A DNA stretch of 64,000 nt. Origin: Oncomelania hupensis. Lineage: Eukaryota > Mollusca > Gastropoda > Littorinimorpha > Pomatiopsidae. Position numbers and translations under genes: made by a program. The stretch covers positions 35,841,863 through 35,905,862 of the forward strand of contig CM072523.1 of the NCBI GenBank assembly GCA_036898135.1, given 5' to 3'. Numbering within the stretch: position 1 is the first letter of the stretch; the number at the start of each line of letters is the position of its first letter. Positions 41,607 through 51,385 of the stretch are shown here, piece by piece. The notes below the pieces were generated by a model. That model saw only the letters and a program-made list of their open reading frames with translations, did no database searches and was not told the DNA's origin.

Positions 41607-44468
41607 ATGGCATCGATCGAGGAGACTGAAGGAGTGTCACCGATCGCGGCTCGTACGCGTTCTCGCGTGGGTGTCACGATGGACGAGCGCACGGCGGCAG
41701 CAGCTGATACAGGAGTCATCGATTTACCTTCTGCGACCGAGCAGCGGAGATCGCCGGTTAGGTCATCGCGTCGTGGGTCAGTGGACGAGGAGTTGACGAC
41801 GTTCGAAGCCAGAGACACAGTGAGTGATCCTTTTGTGACGGGATTTGGCGCGACTGGCGGGATGTCAGCAGGCACCGACGTCTACGGAGACCAGGATCGT
41901 CTGAGCGACGCGACGAGACCGAAGAGGTTCGAGACCAATCCCTACCGTTCGGTCTACAAGATTGAGGCGGCACCGACGCCGAGGACAGGACCGTTCGCGG
42001 ATGAGACGCCGATGGAGAGGATCCTGAGGCTCGCCAAGCGCGAAGGACTGAAGGGTCAAGCAGCGTTAGACTACGCGATGGACCAAGCGGCTAGGGCGGC
42101 CCGGGAAGACGCCGAGTTGAGGGCAAGCGAAAGAGACGCAGACCGGAGAGTGAGGGAGAGGGAGATAGAGCTGCAGGCGAGCCGGGAAGATGCAGACCGA
42201 CGAGAGAGAGAGAGAGAGCGGGAGATGGCACACGAACTAGCGATGGCGCAGCTGACGGGGCAAGGCGCCGGGAACCGCAGGAATCGTCAACCCGAGTTCG
42301 AGACGGTCAAGCTCAGGTTACCTTTCTTTGAGGATAAGGACGACCTAGAGACCTACTTGTGCCAGTTCGAGCGGTTCGCCAAGGCTCAAGACTGGAAGAA
42401 GGACACGTGGGCTATTCGCTTGGGGACCTTGCTGAAGGGGAAGGCGAGGGAAGTTTACGTTGGTTTGAACGAGGACGACTCTGCCGACTACGAGATCCTG
42501 AAGACAGCGTTGTTGGTGCGTTTCAACCTGACGGCCGAGACGTATCGAAAGAAGTTTCGCCAGCTACGAAGGGAGCCACCAGAGACTTTCAAACAGTATC
42601 TGCGGAAGTCAGAGTTGTTCCTGGAGCGCTGGATGGGACTAGCGAACAAGAAGGCCACGTATGCGGATTTACTTGACTTAGTGCTGATGGAGCAGATGGT
42701 CAACGGTTTGACGCCAGAACTGGTCACGTTCGTGCGCGAGCGCAACCCAGCAACGGTGGAGGAGGCCGCGACGTTGGCGCAGCAGTACGTCGACGCCAGG
42801 GCGGGAACGAACCTACGTTTCCCACCACGGCAACCCTTTACACCCAGGGACAAGAGCGAGGGTCGCAAGCCAGCGGGACCACGACCCAACTCGCCGGACA
42901 AGCGGGAATGCTACAGCTGTGGACAGAAAGGGCACTTGAAGCGGGATTGTCCGAAACGCAGCGAGCGAAGTGGAGCAGCGTTGCGCATCTTGAAGGAGGC
43001 AGGCAAGGAGGGAGATCCTCGGTTCCAGAGCCAAGTGGTAGTGGAAGGTGTTCCGCTGACGGCTGTGAGGGACACGGGGGCCGACTTGATTTGCCTGCGG
43101 AAGGGAGAGGTTGCCAACCTTGTCTACACAGGACGCACGCGGCGTGTAGAATTCGCTATTCGCCAGCTATCCAAGTCACTGCCGACAGCATGGGTACAGC
43201 TGGAATCACCGTTCTACGCCGGGAGAGTGGAGGTAGTGGTGGCGCCGGACTTGATCTACCCAGTGGTGATCGGCAACTGGGCGAGGACAGAACAGCAACG
43301 TGATACAGCACTGCCAGTGTTTGCCGAGGGGGGTGCTGAGTGTTGCGCAGTGCAGACCAGAGCGCAGGCAGCCAAGGAGCAGGTTACTGCAGAACCATTG
43401 GTGGTCGGACCGAGCAAGAGCATCGTCGCGACGCCGGAGGAGATTCGTCAACTGCAGTTGGAGGACGGCGAACTTGCGAAAGTACGACAGCTAGCAGACC
43501 GGGAGGCAGGAAAGGAGAAACGAGGCAAAGGGCAAGTGGCATTTGTCTGGAAGCGGGGCCTGTTGTACCGCGAGTACACAGGACAGGACAAAGTGGATCA
43601 CAGCCAGTTGGTAGTACCAGCCAAGCTTCGACCGGAGGTGCTACGCGTGGGACACGACACGCCTATGGCTGAACACCGAGGAACCAAGGGGACCCTAGAT
43701 CGAGTGTGGGCCAAGTACTACTGGCCAGGGATGTGCCGCGATGTCCGGAAGTACTGTACTTCATGCGACGCATGTCAACGAACGACACCCAAGGGGCGCA
43801 TCAGGAAAGCGCGTGTGCAGGGAGTCGGCAGGAACAGGAAGCCGTACCACACGATCGTGCGGAAGCGCTATGTGGAACGCCGAGTAGAACCAGAAACGAC
43901 TGTGGCCGTAGTGATGGACCAAACTGAGACAGAGAGAACCACAGATATCAGCTACCAGGGCGCTGTACCACCGATACCGCTACGAGCGAGCGAAGGGCCA
44001 GTGGACATACGGATAGACACGGAGCTATCTGCGCTACATGAGAGAGCACCGCCGCTGGACGAGTGCGAGGTGATGTCGACCGACGACAGCCCTGAACGTA
44101 ACCGACAGCATCCGCTACCATTTTCGCAGATGGAAGTCGCCAAGAGTGAAGTGGAACCGATGCTGGAGCTGGGCGTTACCGAGTCGTGTACCTCGCCGTA
44201 CAGAGCACCGATCGTGCGGGTAAGGAAGAAGGGAGAGGTCAACAGGAGGGATGACTGCCAGAAAGCCTTGGACAAGTTGAAGAGAGCGCTGACCACTGAG
44301 CCAGTAGAAAAGCTACCGAACTTGGATAGGGAATTCATCTGGAGGACGAACGCACCTCAACAGTGCCAGACTCACCCGATGGGCTATGCAGTTGCAGGCC
44401 TATGTCTTCACAGTTCGACCGATTCCAGGAAGAGACAACATAGAGGCGGATTTCCTCAGCAGATCTGA
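41607..44468 (+). CDS. Gypsy-3 gag-protease-integrase fragment, RT-deleted
   Basis: 953 residues from the ATG at 41607 (MASIEETEGVSP), chosen over an upstream non-ATG extension. Order: charged N-terminus; Arg/Glu-rich coiled coil (about 165-220); gag core; CCHC CYSCGQKGHLKRDC (about 435); protease LTAVRDTGADLICL (about 485); integrase H2C2 zinc module (HDTPMAEHRG and CTSCDACQ, about 685-725). The DDE core of integrase is missing. RT survives only as its N-terminal edge LELGVTESCTSPYRAPIVRV. RNase H survives only as its start (CQKALDKLKRALTTEPVEKL) and a decayed FIWRTNA. At least two internal deletions occurred while the frame stayed open. It cannot supply integrase or RT. Confidence 0.9.
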   Translation: MASIEETEGVSPIAARTRSRVGVTMDERTAAAADTGVIDLPSATEQRRSPVRSSRRGSVDEELTTFEARDTVSDPFVTGFGATGGMSAGTDVYGDQDRLSDATRPKRFETNPYRSVYKIEAAPTPRTGPFADETPMERILRLAKREGLKGQAALDYAMDQAARAAREDAELRASERDADRRVREREIELQASREDADRREREREREMAHELAMAQLTGQGAGNRRNRQPEFETVKLRLPFFEDKDDLETYLCQFERFAKAQDWKKDTWAIRLGTLLKGKAREVYVGLNEDDSADYEILKTALLVRFNLTAETYRKKFRQLRREPPETFKQYLRKSELFLERWMGLANKKATYADLLDLVLMEQMVNGLTPELVTFVRERNPATVEEAATLAQQYVDARAGTNLRFPPRQPFTPRDKSEGRKPAGPRPNSPDKRECYSCGQKGHLKRDCPKRSERSGAALRILKEAGKEGDPRFQSQVVVEGVPLTAVRDTGADLICLRKGEVANLVYTGRTRRVEFAIRQLSKSLPTAWVQLESPFYAGRVEVVVAPDLIYPVVIGNWARTEQQRDTALPVFAEGGAECCAVQTRAQAAKEQVTAEPLVVGPSKSIVATPEEIRQLQLEDGELAKVRQLADREAGKEKRGKGQVAFVWKRGLLYREYTGQDKVDHSQLVVPAKLRPEVLRVGHDTPMAEHRGTKGTLDRVWAKYYWPGMCRDVRKYCTSCDACQRTTPKGRIRKARVQGVGRNRKPYHTIVRKRYVERRVEPETTVAVVMDQTETERTTDISYQGAVPPIPLRASEGPVDIRIDTELSALHERAPPLDECEVMSTDDSPERNRQHPLPFSQMEVAKSEVEPMLELGVTESCTSPYRAPIVRVRKKGEVNRRDDCQKALDKLKRALTTEPVEKLPNLDREFIWRTNAPQQCQTHPMGYAVAGLCLHSSTDSRKRQHRGGFPQQI

Positions 44469-44523
44469 CCCTGTGGAAGATTAAGTTTTGAACTCTCCGT
44501 AGTTTCGTCTTGGGAGGGGGGTG

Positions 44524-45793
44524 TGTCACAGGGCAGCCTGTGTTGAAACCGAGTAGTAAGTGCGGGTGGGGAGTTAATGAGTTGGGGTAGTAACTGCGCG
44601 ATGTCGTATGTATGGTTATGTGCGTGGAAAGCGTGATTTTTGAACAGCATAGTTTGGCCAGCCAGTTTTGGGGAATGTGTTCACTGTTAGTCAGAACAGG
44701 TTTTGGCAGAGCTACGGTGTAGACCGGGTTGTTTTGTTGCTCTGGGTGTTTTGGTTGTTCTGGAAAAGTAGGGGGGGGACAGTTATTAACGAATAATAGT
44801 AACTGGTTCCAAAAAGAGTATACTAGTTGGAAAAGGTGCTGTGTTTTGTAGTGTAACTCTCAGATTGGAGTACAGCTATAATATAGCAAAGTTTGTGCAG
44901 TGTGGTAGTTTAGTGTGAGGCATTGTCCACTAATGGAAACTATGCACTGGATTTACCCTACTTGGAGTACTGTGTTAGGCAAGCAGTGAAAGCTAGCTAC
45001 AGGTACTTTACAATCGAGCCGTTGGGTTCGAAAGTCTTTGTTCGTCGCTCGGAAGTTCGTCGAATTCTTCAGCGCGACGACGACGACGACATCCGGTCGT
45101 TGGACCCACATCATCATCACCACCCATTCGTCCACGTCCACGTTTGTGAACATCCTCATCGTTCCACAACCCCATCTTCCCCGCGTGATCGTGACGTCTG
45201 TTGCGGGACCTAGCCTCGGCGTTACGAGGTAGCCGACAGGAGGGGTCAGGCTGAGAGGCGTCGACGGCGGCAGGGCCGCCGCAACTACAGCGTCATCATC
45301 ACCATCATCGTCATCGTCAGCGGCGGAGGGAGTGGCGACACCACAGCGCCTGGATTAAACAGCGACAGTCCAGCGTCAACCACAACGAGGAGGCAGCTAC
45401 CTTTCGGAGGCATCAACGGGGACACCCTACTATCAGGTCGGCTCGTTCTTTATTTGTCCCCCTCTTGACACTTGCCCCCTCTGTGCCCGGACATTGGCGT
45501 TGCACAGTCGTTAGTTAGACGTGGTTGATCAGCAACCCCCGTTCATCTGACATTTCCATTTCATTGCTCATCGATCCATTGATTGTTCCATCACCATTTT
45601 TCTCGTTTCATGTGTAAATGTTGTATGTGTATGAGTGTGTGGTATGAATGAATAAATAGCTTGAAAGTTGTATATATATTCGTTGTGTTTTCATCCCTTC
45701 ACGTCTGCGGGAAACTGTCATTCTGTCTGGGTTGTCTGCGTGTGTAAGGTGTTTGTTTGTGGCGTCTACCCAGGGGGAGTCGTGGCAGTGACA
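44524..45793 (+). repeat. Gypsy-3 3' LTR
   Basis: 1270 bp, nearly identical to the 5' LTR, with a few substitutions and one fewer G in a G-run. Followed by CTTGG. Confidence 0.95.
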
Positions 45794-46762
45794 CTTGGAG
45801 TGAAGTCTCGCTTGACGTTACTTGCCCTTTTCCCTCGGGAGAATACCTGCTAGTGATGATAGATGACTATAGCAGATATCCTGAAATAGAAATAGTTCAT
45901 TCTACTGCAGCCAAAACTGTCATACCCAAGCTTGACACCATATTCTCAAGACAAGGCATTCCTAAAATTGTCAAAACAGACAATGGACCCCCATTCTCTG
46001 GTCAAGAATTCAGAGAGTTTGCACAACAATATGGTTTCAAACATCGCAAAATCACACCACTACATCCAGAGGCAAATGGAGAAGTTGAGAGATTCATGCA
46101 AACACTCAACAAATACATCCGAACATCAACCTCAGAAAACCACAACTGGAAAAACAAACTCCCACACTTTCTCCGACAATACAGGGCTACACCACACTCT
46201 GCAACTAAGATATCACCCTTTGAAGCCTTAACTGGGAGAAAAATGAACATAGGTCTACCAGACTTTCCTCACACCACCACAAACAAACAACAATCTCTAC
46301 ATGACACAATCACACAAAATGATGCAGCAAGCAAAGCCAAGATGAAGCTGTATGCAGACCAAACCAGACACACTCAAACATCCACACTCATACAAGGAGA
46401 TCAAATACTTGTGAAACAACTCAAACTTAACAAGCTTACTCCCCCATACAGCCCCAAACCCTACATAGTCACAGAAAAGAAAGGTAGCATGATCACAGCA
46501 CAGCCGTGGCACACACACAATCACCAGAAATTCTTCACACTTCAAACCACTTCATGGTGAAATGCACAATTTGTCTGAAGATGAAGAGGAAGAAGATGAG
46601 GAAAAGACTATGCATAATCCTCCAATACTAGTGATGAACACTCCTCCAAGAACAGGACGTGAACTTGAAGTGCAACAACCAAGTCCTATGCATGAAGTGC
46701 GAAGAAATCCCACAAGAATCAGGAACATGCCAGACAAATTTAAAGACTTTGTGTTGTCTTAA
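45794..46762 (+). pseudogene. Gypsy-2 integrase core and C-terminus, right of Gypsy-3
   Basis: Continues the integrase: D in DVTCPFPSGEYLLVMIDDYS, D in KTDNGPPFSGQEF, E in EANGEVERFMQTLNKY, then SPFEALTGR and a GPY-like KLNKLTPPYSPKPY. A stop at 46558-46560 and a frame change separate a short acidic tail (EDEEEEDEEK) ending NPTRIRNMPDKFKDFVLS, typical of pol C-termini. 46763-47254 is non-coding 3' sequence of the element. Confidence 0.88.
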
Positions 46763-47254
46763 ATCTTGTTCATTGTTAGACTCGGATAGCCCTGTAACTG
46801 CTTACAATTGTAGTCTAGTTTAGTTTTGCAGACCTTCGAGATGTGAAGTGTTATGAAGCTACTACATTTTGTGTTAACCTCAATTAGTTGGGTGAGAACA
46901 TATTTAAGCTTCAACAAGTGTAATGCATTAACAAAAAGACTTGAGCGCAGGAACAAACAGAAAATGTATGAGTGAAATTACTGAAGACAAGTTATTTGGA
47001 TATAGCCTAGAAAGTATTTCATTTTGAAATGACATTCAAAGATTTTATTCTTTCAAATATTTTAATGTGTAATGACAGCATAAATAAACATTACATTGTG
47101 TACATGTTCAAAGCAGAAATGAATAAAGTGTAATTAAATTGTCATTTCAATGTCCAGTTTTATGCTAGGAAAGCATTTATTTGAAATTGTCATTTCGGTG
47201 TCCAGTTATTATTGTTTTATGCTAGGAAAGCATTTATTTGAAGTTGAGGAGGAA

Positions 47255-47461
47255 TGTAGTGTCCTTTCATAATAGGCCTAGCCTAGCGAGTTATGAGGAA
47301 CGCCCACCCAAGGGAAATAACTAGAGTGATAATTATTAAGGGAAATGACTCTGGAGACACACGCCAATGGCCGACAGTTCATAACTTCATATGCATCTGT
47401 GGATTAAGGAATAAAACACAGAACTGCAATACAACGTGTTGACTCAATATGCATGCCTGTT
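47255..47461 (+). repeat. Gypsy-2 3' LTR, truncated
   Basis: Matches the 5' LTR from TGTAGTGTCC to ATGCATGCCTGTT, then diverges. The final 25 bases are replaced by GGGGTATTA and a (GT)n run (47472-47508). Confidence 0.9.
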
Positions 47462-47469
47462 TGGGGTAT

Positions 47470-47511
<42 letters not shown>

Positions 47512-47713
47512 GGAGAAAGGTGCATAAGTAGCAATGCCTGATTTTTTTTTTTAAATTTTAAATCTGGACTGTTTTTTAAACAAATCACTGCAAAAAGGAA
47601 TTTTTAAAAATGTCAAAGTAGTTAATCCACATTTTTTCTTGTGTGCGAATGCTTTTTGTACAGATAAAATATTTTGCAAATAGAATGCAGAGCGTATAAC
47701 GAAATCAAGTGTA

Positions 47714-48694
47714 CTATGGGAGGCGAGATATAGCAAATGCGCGCGCATTTGCGCGAGCATTTGCACGAGCAAATGCGCGAACCTCGCGCACTTGCTCGCG
47801 CATTTACTCCTGCAAGTGTTCGAGCAAATGCGCGAGCAAGTGCGCGATCATTTGCTCGAGCGATTGCTACGCCCGTTGCTATAAGGGTTTTGCTGAAAAC
47901 TGTCAACGGAAAGGACCTGAAAATGAACACATGTTTTTTTCTAGATCTCCGACCTACATATATTTCATGAATGATAGTAAGTTTAGTAGTGCTAGTTTTC
48001 ACTAATTATTATTACTATTATTACTAATAAATGAAAGAAATATTTAATTTGTGCACGTCTCAAATTCTTTTACATACACATTCTTTTCCGGGTATAATTT
48101 TTACGTTTATCAAGACTATTACCCAATGAATTCAAAATACATAGGATTTTGTTTTGGTGATGCGGTAAAACATTCATTCCCTCTGCAACAACAAACAACC
48201 TTCCACTGGACATTAAAACATTAAAATACTCTGATAGAAAAAGTTATTTAAGGAGTAAAGCACAGGCGCACGCCCACTCGCAACCCCCACACGCACACGC
48301 ATACTCACGCATGCCCGCATGGGTATCTAAATTAAAACATAATGAGATAAAATACATTAAAGAATCAGAATTGCACCACTAACACATTACCGCAAATAAT
48401 AAATTGGCGTTTAAGTATAACACCTCATGCTCTGTGGATAACTGAGGACACTGGTACTGAGAGGGCAGCTTCGGGGAAGAAGCTGTGTCTAAGCCGGCTA
48501 GTTCTAATCTTTAGTGCTCTGAAGTGGAATATAGCAAACGCACGCGCATTTGCTCGCACACTTACTGGAGCGAGTGCGCGATCATTTGCTCGCACAAATG
48601 CGCAAACCTCGCGCATTTGTGCGAGCAAGTGCGCGAGGTCCGCGCATTTGCTCGTGCAAATGCGCGCGCGTTTGCTATATCTCACCTCCCATAG
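47714..48694. mobile_element. Foldback-like element with nested GC-rich palindromes
   Basis: Ends CTATGGGAGGCGAGATATAG (47714) and the inverted CTATATCTCACCTCCCATAG (to 48694), flanked by TGTA on both sides (47710-47713 and 48695-48698). Each terminal arm, about 160 bp (to about 47882 and from about 48535), is built from GCGCGAGCAAATGC-type words. Each arm is itself nearly palindromic and bounded by TATAGCAAA...TTTGCTATA. The 650-bp centre is AT-rich and non-coding. Superfamily unknown. Confidence 0.7.
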
Positions 48695-49095
48695 TGTACA
48701 CACTGTTGCGGTGCCACACAGTGATTCTCTCCTGCTCTGCGCTTCACCGCCACAATGATCCCTAATCAAACCCATTTTCAAGGGACGCAACTCTTGTAAA
48801 ATGTAACGCAAAATGGCGGGAGTTTTCCGTGTGGGTATAGCCTGTGATTCAATTTATACTTTCACATTTTCGATCGATTATAAACATATTTCGTGCTTTC
48901 AATTCGGGCTGCGTAATTCACGTTTTGGTATTCAGTAAAGAATAAACAAGGCCTTCATACGTTTTAGCCGAAAACACCCCATATTATTTCCAGACAGCAT
49001 CTTTATCTAACTGCTTATGCTAATAAAGAAAGTAGACGATTCTGGAGCTTACAATGAAGGAATGGATATTCCAGTTCCTACCTCACAGTACTCAC
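48695..49095. other. Intron 2 sequence, nothing recognised
   Basis: Unique-looking intronic sequence between the foldback element and exon 2. Confidence 0.5.
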
Positions 49096-49227
49096 CGTTT
49101 GTATAGCCCCACCCAGCCACTATGCACTGTGATGGCAGCTGGGATGATGAGGATGGCAGTGGAAGTGCTCTCACTCTGCTGGTAAAGTTCAGAGGGCGCT
49201 CCAGTCGCAAAACTGCAATATCATTGG
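49096..49227 (-). CDS. Protease-EGF-CUB gene, exon 2: catalytic Asp region
   Basis: 132-bp exon, acceptor TTCTTTGCAG/CC, donor AACG/GTGAGT. It reads ANDIAVLRLERPLNFTSRVR with the catalytic Asp (DIAVLRL), then CIVAGWGYTNG. It enters in phase 1 (completing the Ala codon split with exon 1) and leaves in phase 1. Length and content match the Asp102 segment of S1 proteases. It is separated from exon 3 by a 20.5 kb intron holding Gypsy-1b, Gypsy-2 with Gypsy-3, a LINE fragment and the foldback element. Confidence 0.95.
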
Positions 49228-49302
49228 CTGCAAAGAACAAAGCTAGGTAATCATTTCAATGTCAATACATTTAAAAATCTGTAGTCCGGTTATTATGTGG
49301 GC

Positions 49303-50347
49303 AGTGTGGTGACCGAGTCTGACATGCAGCTCTGTGGGCAACCATGAGAGTGTACATCAGCCCCATTATTAAAGTCATCAAAAGGATGTATGACAAGGTT
49401 GCGCAATGGCCAGTGCAGTCAACCACAACAGCCACATCGGGAACTGGTTCAGAACAATCATCGGCGTGCGTTAAGGATGCCTACTCTCTCCAACACTCTT
49501 CAACATCTTTCTAGAGCGCATCATGTTCAGTGCCATTGCAGATTATGGAGGCACAGTCAGCATAGGGAGTAGAGCAATCTCCAACCTCCGTTTTGCGGAT
49601 GACATTGATGGATTGGGCTGGAGAGGAATAAGAACTTGAACAACTGGTACAGAGGCTTAACACCACCTCCAGAGCCTTTAGAATGGAAATAATCGCAGAG
49701 AAGACCAAAATGATGACCAACAACACCAATGGCATCAACACGGACATCAAAGTACAAGTCCAATCCCTCAACACGGTGCATAACTTCAAACATTTAGGAG
49801 CAATTATACCAGTGGGTCCCGAAAGAATCTCATCTCCAGGATAGCACAAACAACTGCCCCTTTGACAAGATTGAAGGCCATTGGGAAAGACAGAAACATC
49901 AATCTACACTCCAAGCTAAGGCTGCTGCGCTCCCTTTTCATCTCCATCTTCCTATACTATTGCGAAACATGGACCCTCACAGCAGACCTACAACGAAGAA
50001 TACAAAGCATTGAGATGAGGTGCTACAGAAGAGTTTTGTGCATTTCTATACCCGCACATCACCAATGACGAAGTTTGGCAGACCATCACACAAGCCCATG
50101 GCCACATAACCAGAGGATCAGGCCTTGCAAAGACCGTCCTACAAGGCACGGTGCAAGGAGGCAGTAGAAGAGGGAGACATAAAAAGAGGTGGGAGGACAA
50201 AATTCGAGAATGGACTGACTTGATACTGAGTAAAGCCATTAGGACTGTTGAGGACAGAGAAAGATGGAGTACGCTGGTTAAACGATCATCTGTGGTGCCC
50301 CAAGGACTTTGGCGTTACTGAATAGGATAGGATAATTATGATAGGAT
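49303..50347 (+). pseudogene. RTE-like LINE copy b
   Basis: Plus-strand remnant related to copies a, c and d. It contains the RT segment around an AIGNWF-like region (about 49420-49450), a LRFADDIDG block (about 49578-49615), a region matching EKTKMMTNNTNGIN, and a 3' end TGGAGTACGCTGGTTAAACG with a (GGATA)n tail (50325-50347). Heavily frameshifted. It lies antisense in intron 1 of the protease gene. Confidence 0.8.
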
Positions 50348-50964
50348 AGGATAGTGTGGTGTTGATAATGCGGTGACACCCAAGTGAACACGCCCTATCC
50401 CCCCAAAACCCCTTACACACATCCAAAAAACCTTAGAAACCTAATCATTGACAAAAATTAAACCATTAAAAGTTAAAACTTGACAATTAAATAAAATAAA
50501 TACCCTAATTTAATAAACAAATAGGTCTGTCTCATTCTTATATAACGTTACAGCTACACCATACAATAGGCCTTTGTTATCTAGTTACCAACGTGACATA
50601 CGTGAAAGGTTGTGTAGCTGGCTGGAACCCTGTGTGGCTTGTGTGTGTGTGTGTGTGCGTGCGTGCGTGCGTGTGTGTGTGTGTGTATTTTGCTAGTCTG
50701 CTTTTTTGTTGTTTCGTGCATTTGTGTGCGGTGTGTTGTATGTGTTGTAGTATGTGAGTGACTGAATACCATGTGTTTAGATCCCGAGCTATTTATAGGT
50801 GTTGAAAACAATTGTGTTTTAAATTGTTATTGTTGGTTTTTTTCAACATCGGTATTTACACACATATACACATACACACACACATTAATAAATAAATAAA
50901 TAAATAAATAAATAAATGTATTTAATCTCTCCATCTATTCATTCACCTATGTGACTCGACTTAC
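50348..50964. repeat. Intron 1 simple repeats
   Basis: A (TG)n/(CG TG) tract at 50639-50687 and an (AAAT)n tract at 50884-50918; otherwise nothing recognised. Confidence 0.8.
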
Positions 50965-51149
50965 CACTTAAGCCATCATCCAATTCATAATTTTCGTGAT
51001 AGATGCCAGACTCAACAACCACTCTCTGTTCTCCGAAGATTGACGTTGACGTGATCGTGAAGTGCTTTCCAACGATAATTGTGAATGTGGACGTGTCAAG
51101 ATACAGGACACTGATGCTTCCATTGCTGTAGGCGTTTCTCCTTTCAGCA
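50965..51149 (-). CDS. Protease-EGF-CUB gene, exon 1 of window: S1 protease 60-99 region
   Basis: 185-bp exon, acceptor CCTTTTTTCAG/T, donor AGTG/GTAAGT. It reads AERRNAYSNGSISVLYLDTS, then FTIIVGKHF and RVVVESGIYHENYELDD. This corresponds to the VxxGxH strand and the HPxYN-like segment that follow the catalytic His in S1 proteases, and it joins exon 2 in phase 1. It enters in phase 2, so the AAHC exon must lie upstream. None was found in 51150-64000, so it is probably outside the window. A LINE 3' tail ends 31 bp upstream of this acceptor. Confidence 0.88.
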
Positions 51150-51385
51150 CTGAAAAAAGGTTCAGATTCAATATTTTCTAACATTACATTACATTACATG
51201 GTTATTGCTTTAGGTCCAGCGGACTCTTCCGAGCCAAATCAGGACCAGAGAGACGTTAACTTAAAATATTATAAAATGTTTCAAATCTTTAAAAACAAGC
51301 CTGTATATGTTCTCTTTCTTCAATCAAATCACTAAATTCAGTCCTATCAATAAAATCCAAACTAAACAAAACATGTCGATATGAT

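Larger units (their letters stand above)
39955..45793 (+). mobile_element. Gypsy-3: very young element nested in Gypsy-2
   Basis: LTRs 39955-41225 (1271 bp) and 44524-45793 (1270 bp) begin TGTCACAGG and end GGCAGTGACA. The 5-bp target duplication CTTGG is at 39950-39954 and 45794-45798. About four differences in 1270 bp were counted by eye. One ORF (41607-44468) has gag, protease, an integrase zinc module and RT/RNase H remnants, again with integrase before RT. The LTR carries a CATCATCAC-rich tract. The LTR-resident open frame (about 40355-40645) is not regarded as a gene. Confidence 0.95.

Noticed and set aside
47709..48005. Ala/Arg-rich repetitive frames (ARAFARAFARAN-like) on both strands
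   Set aside because: They arise from the palindromic GCGCGAGCAAATGC words and occur in several frames.
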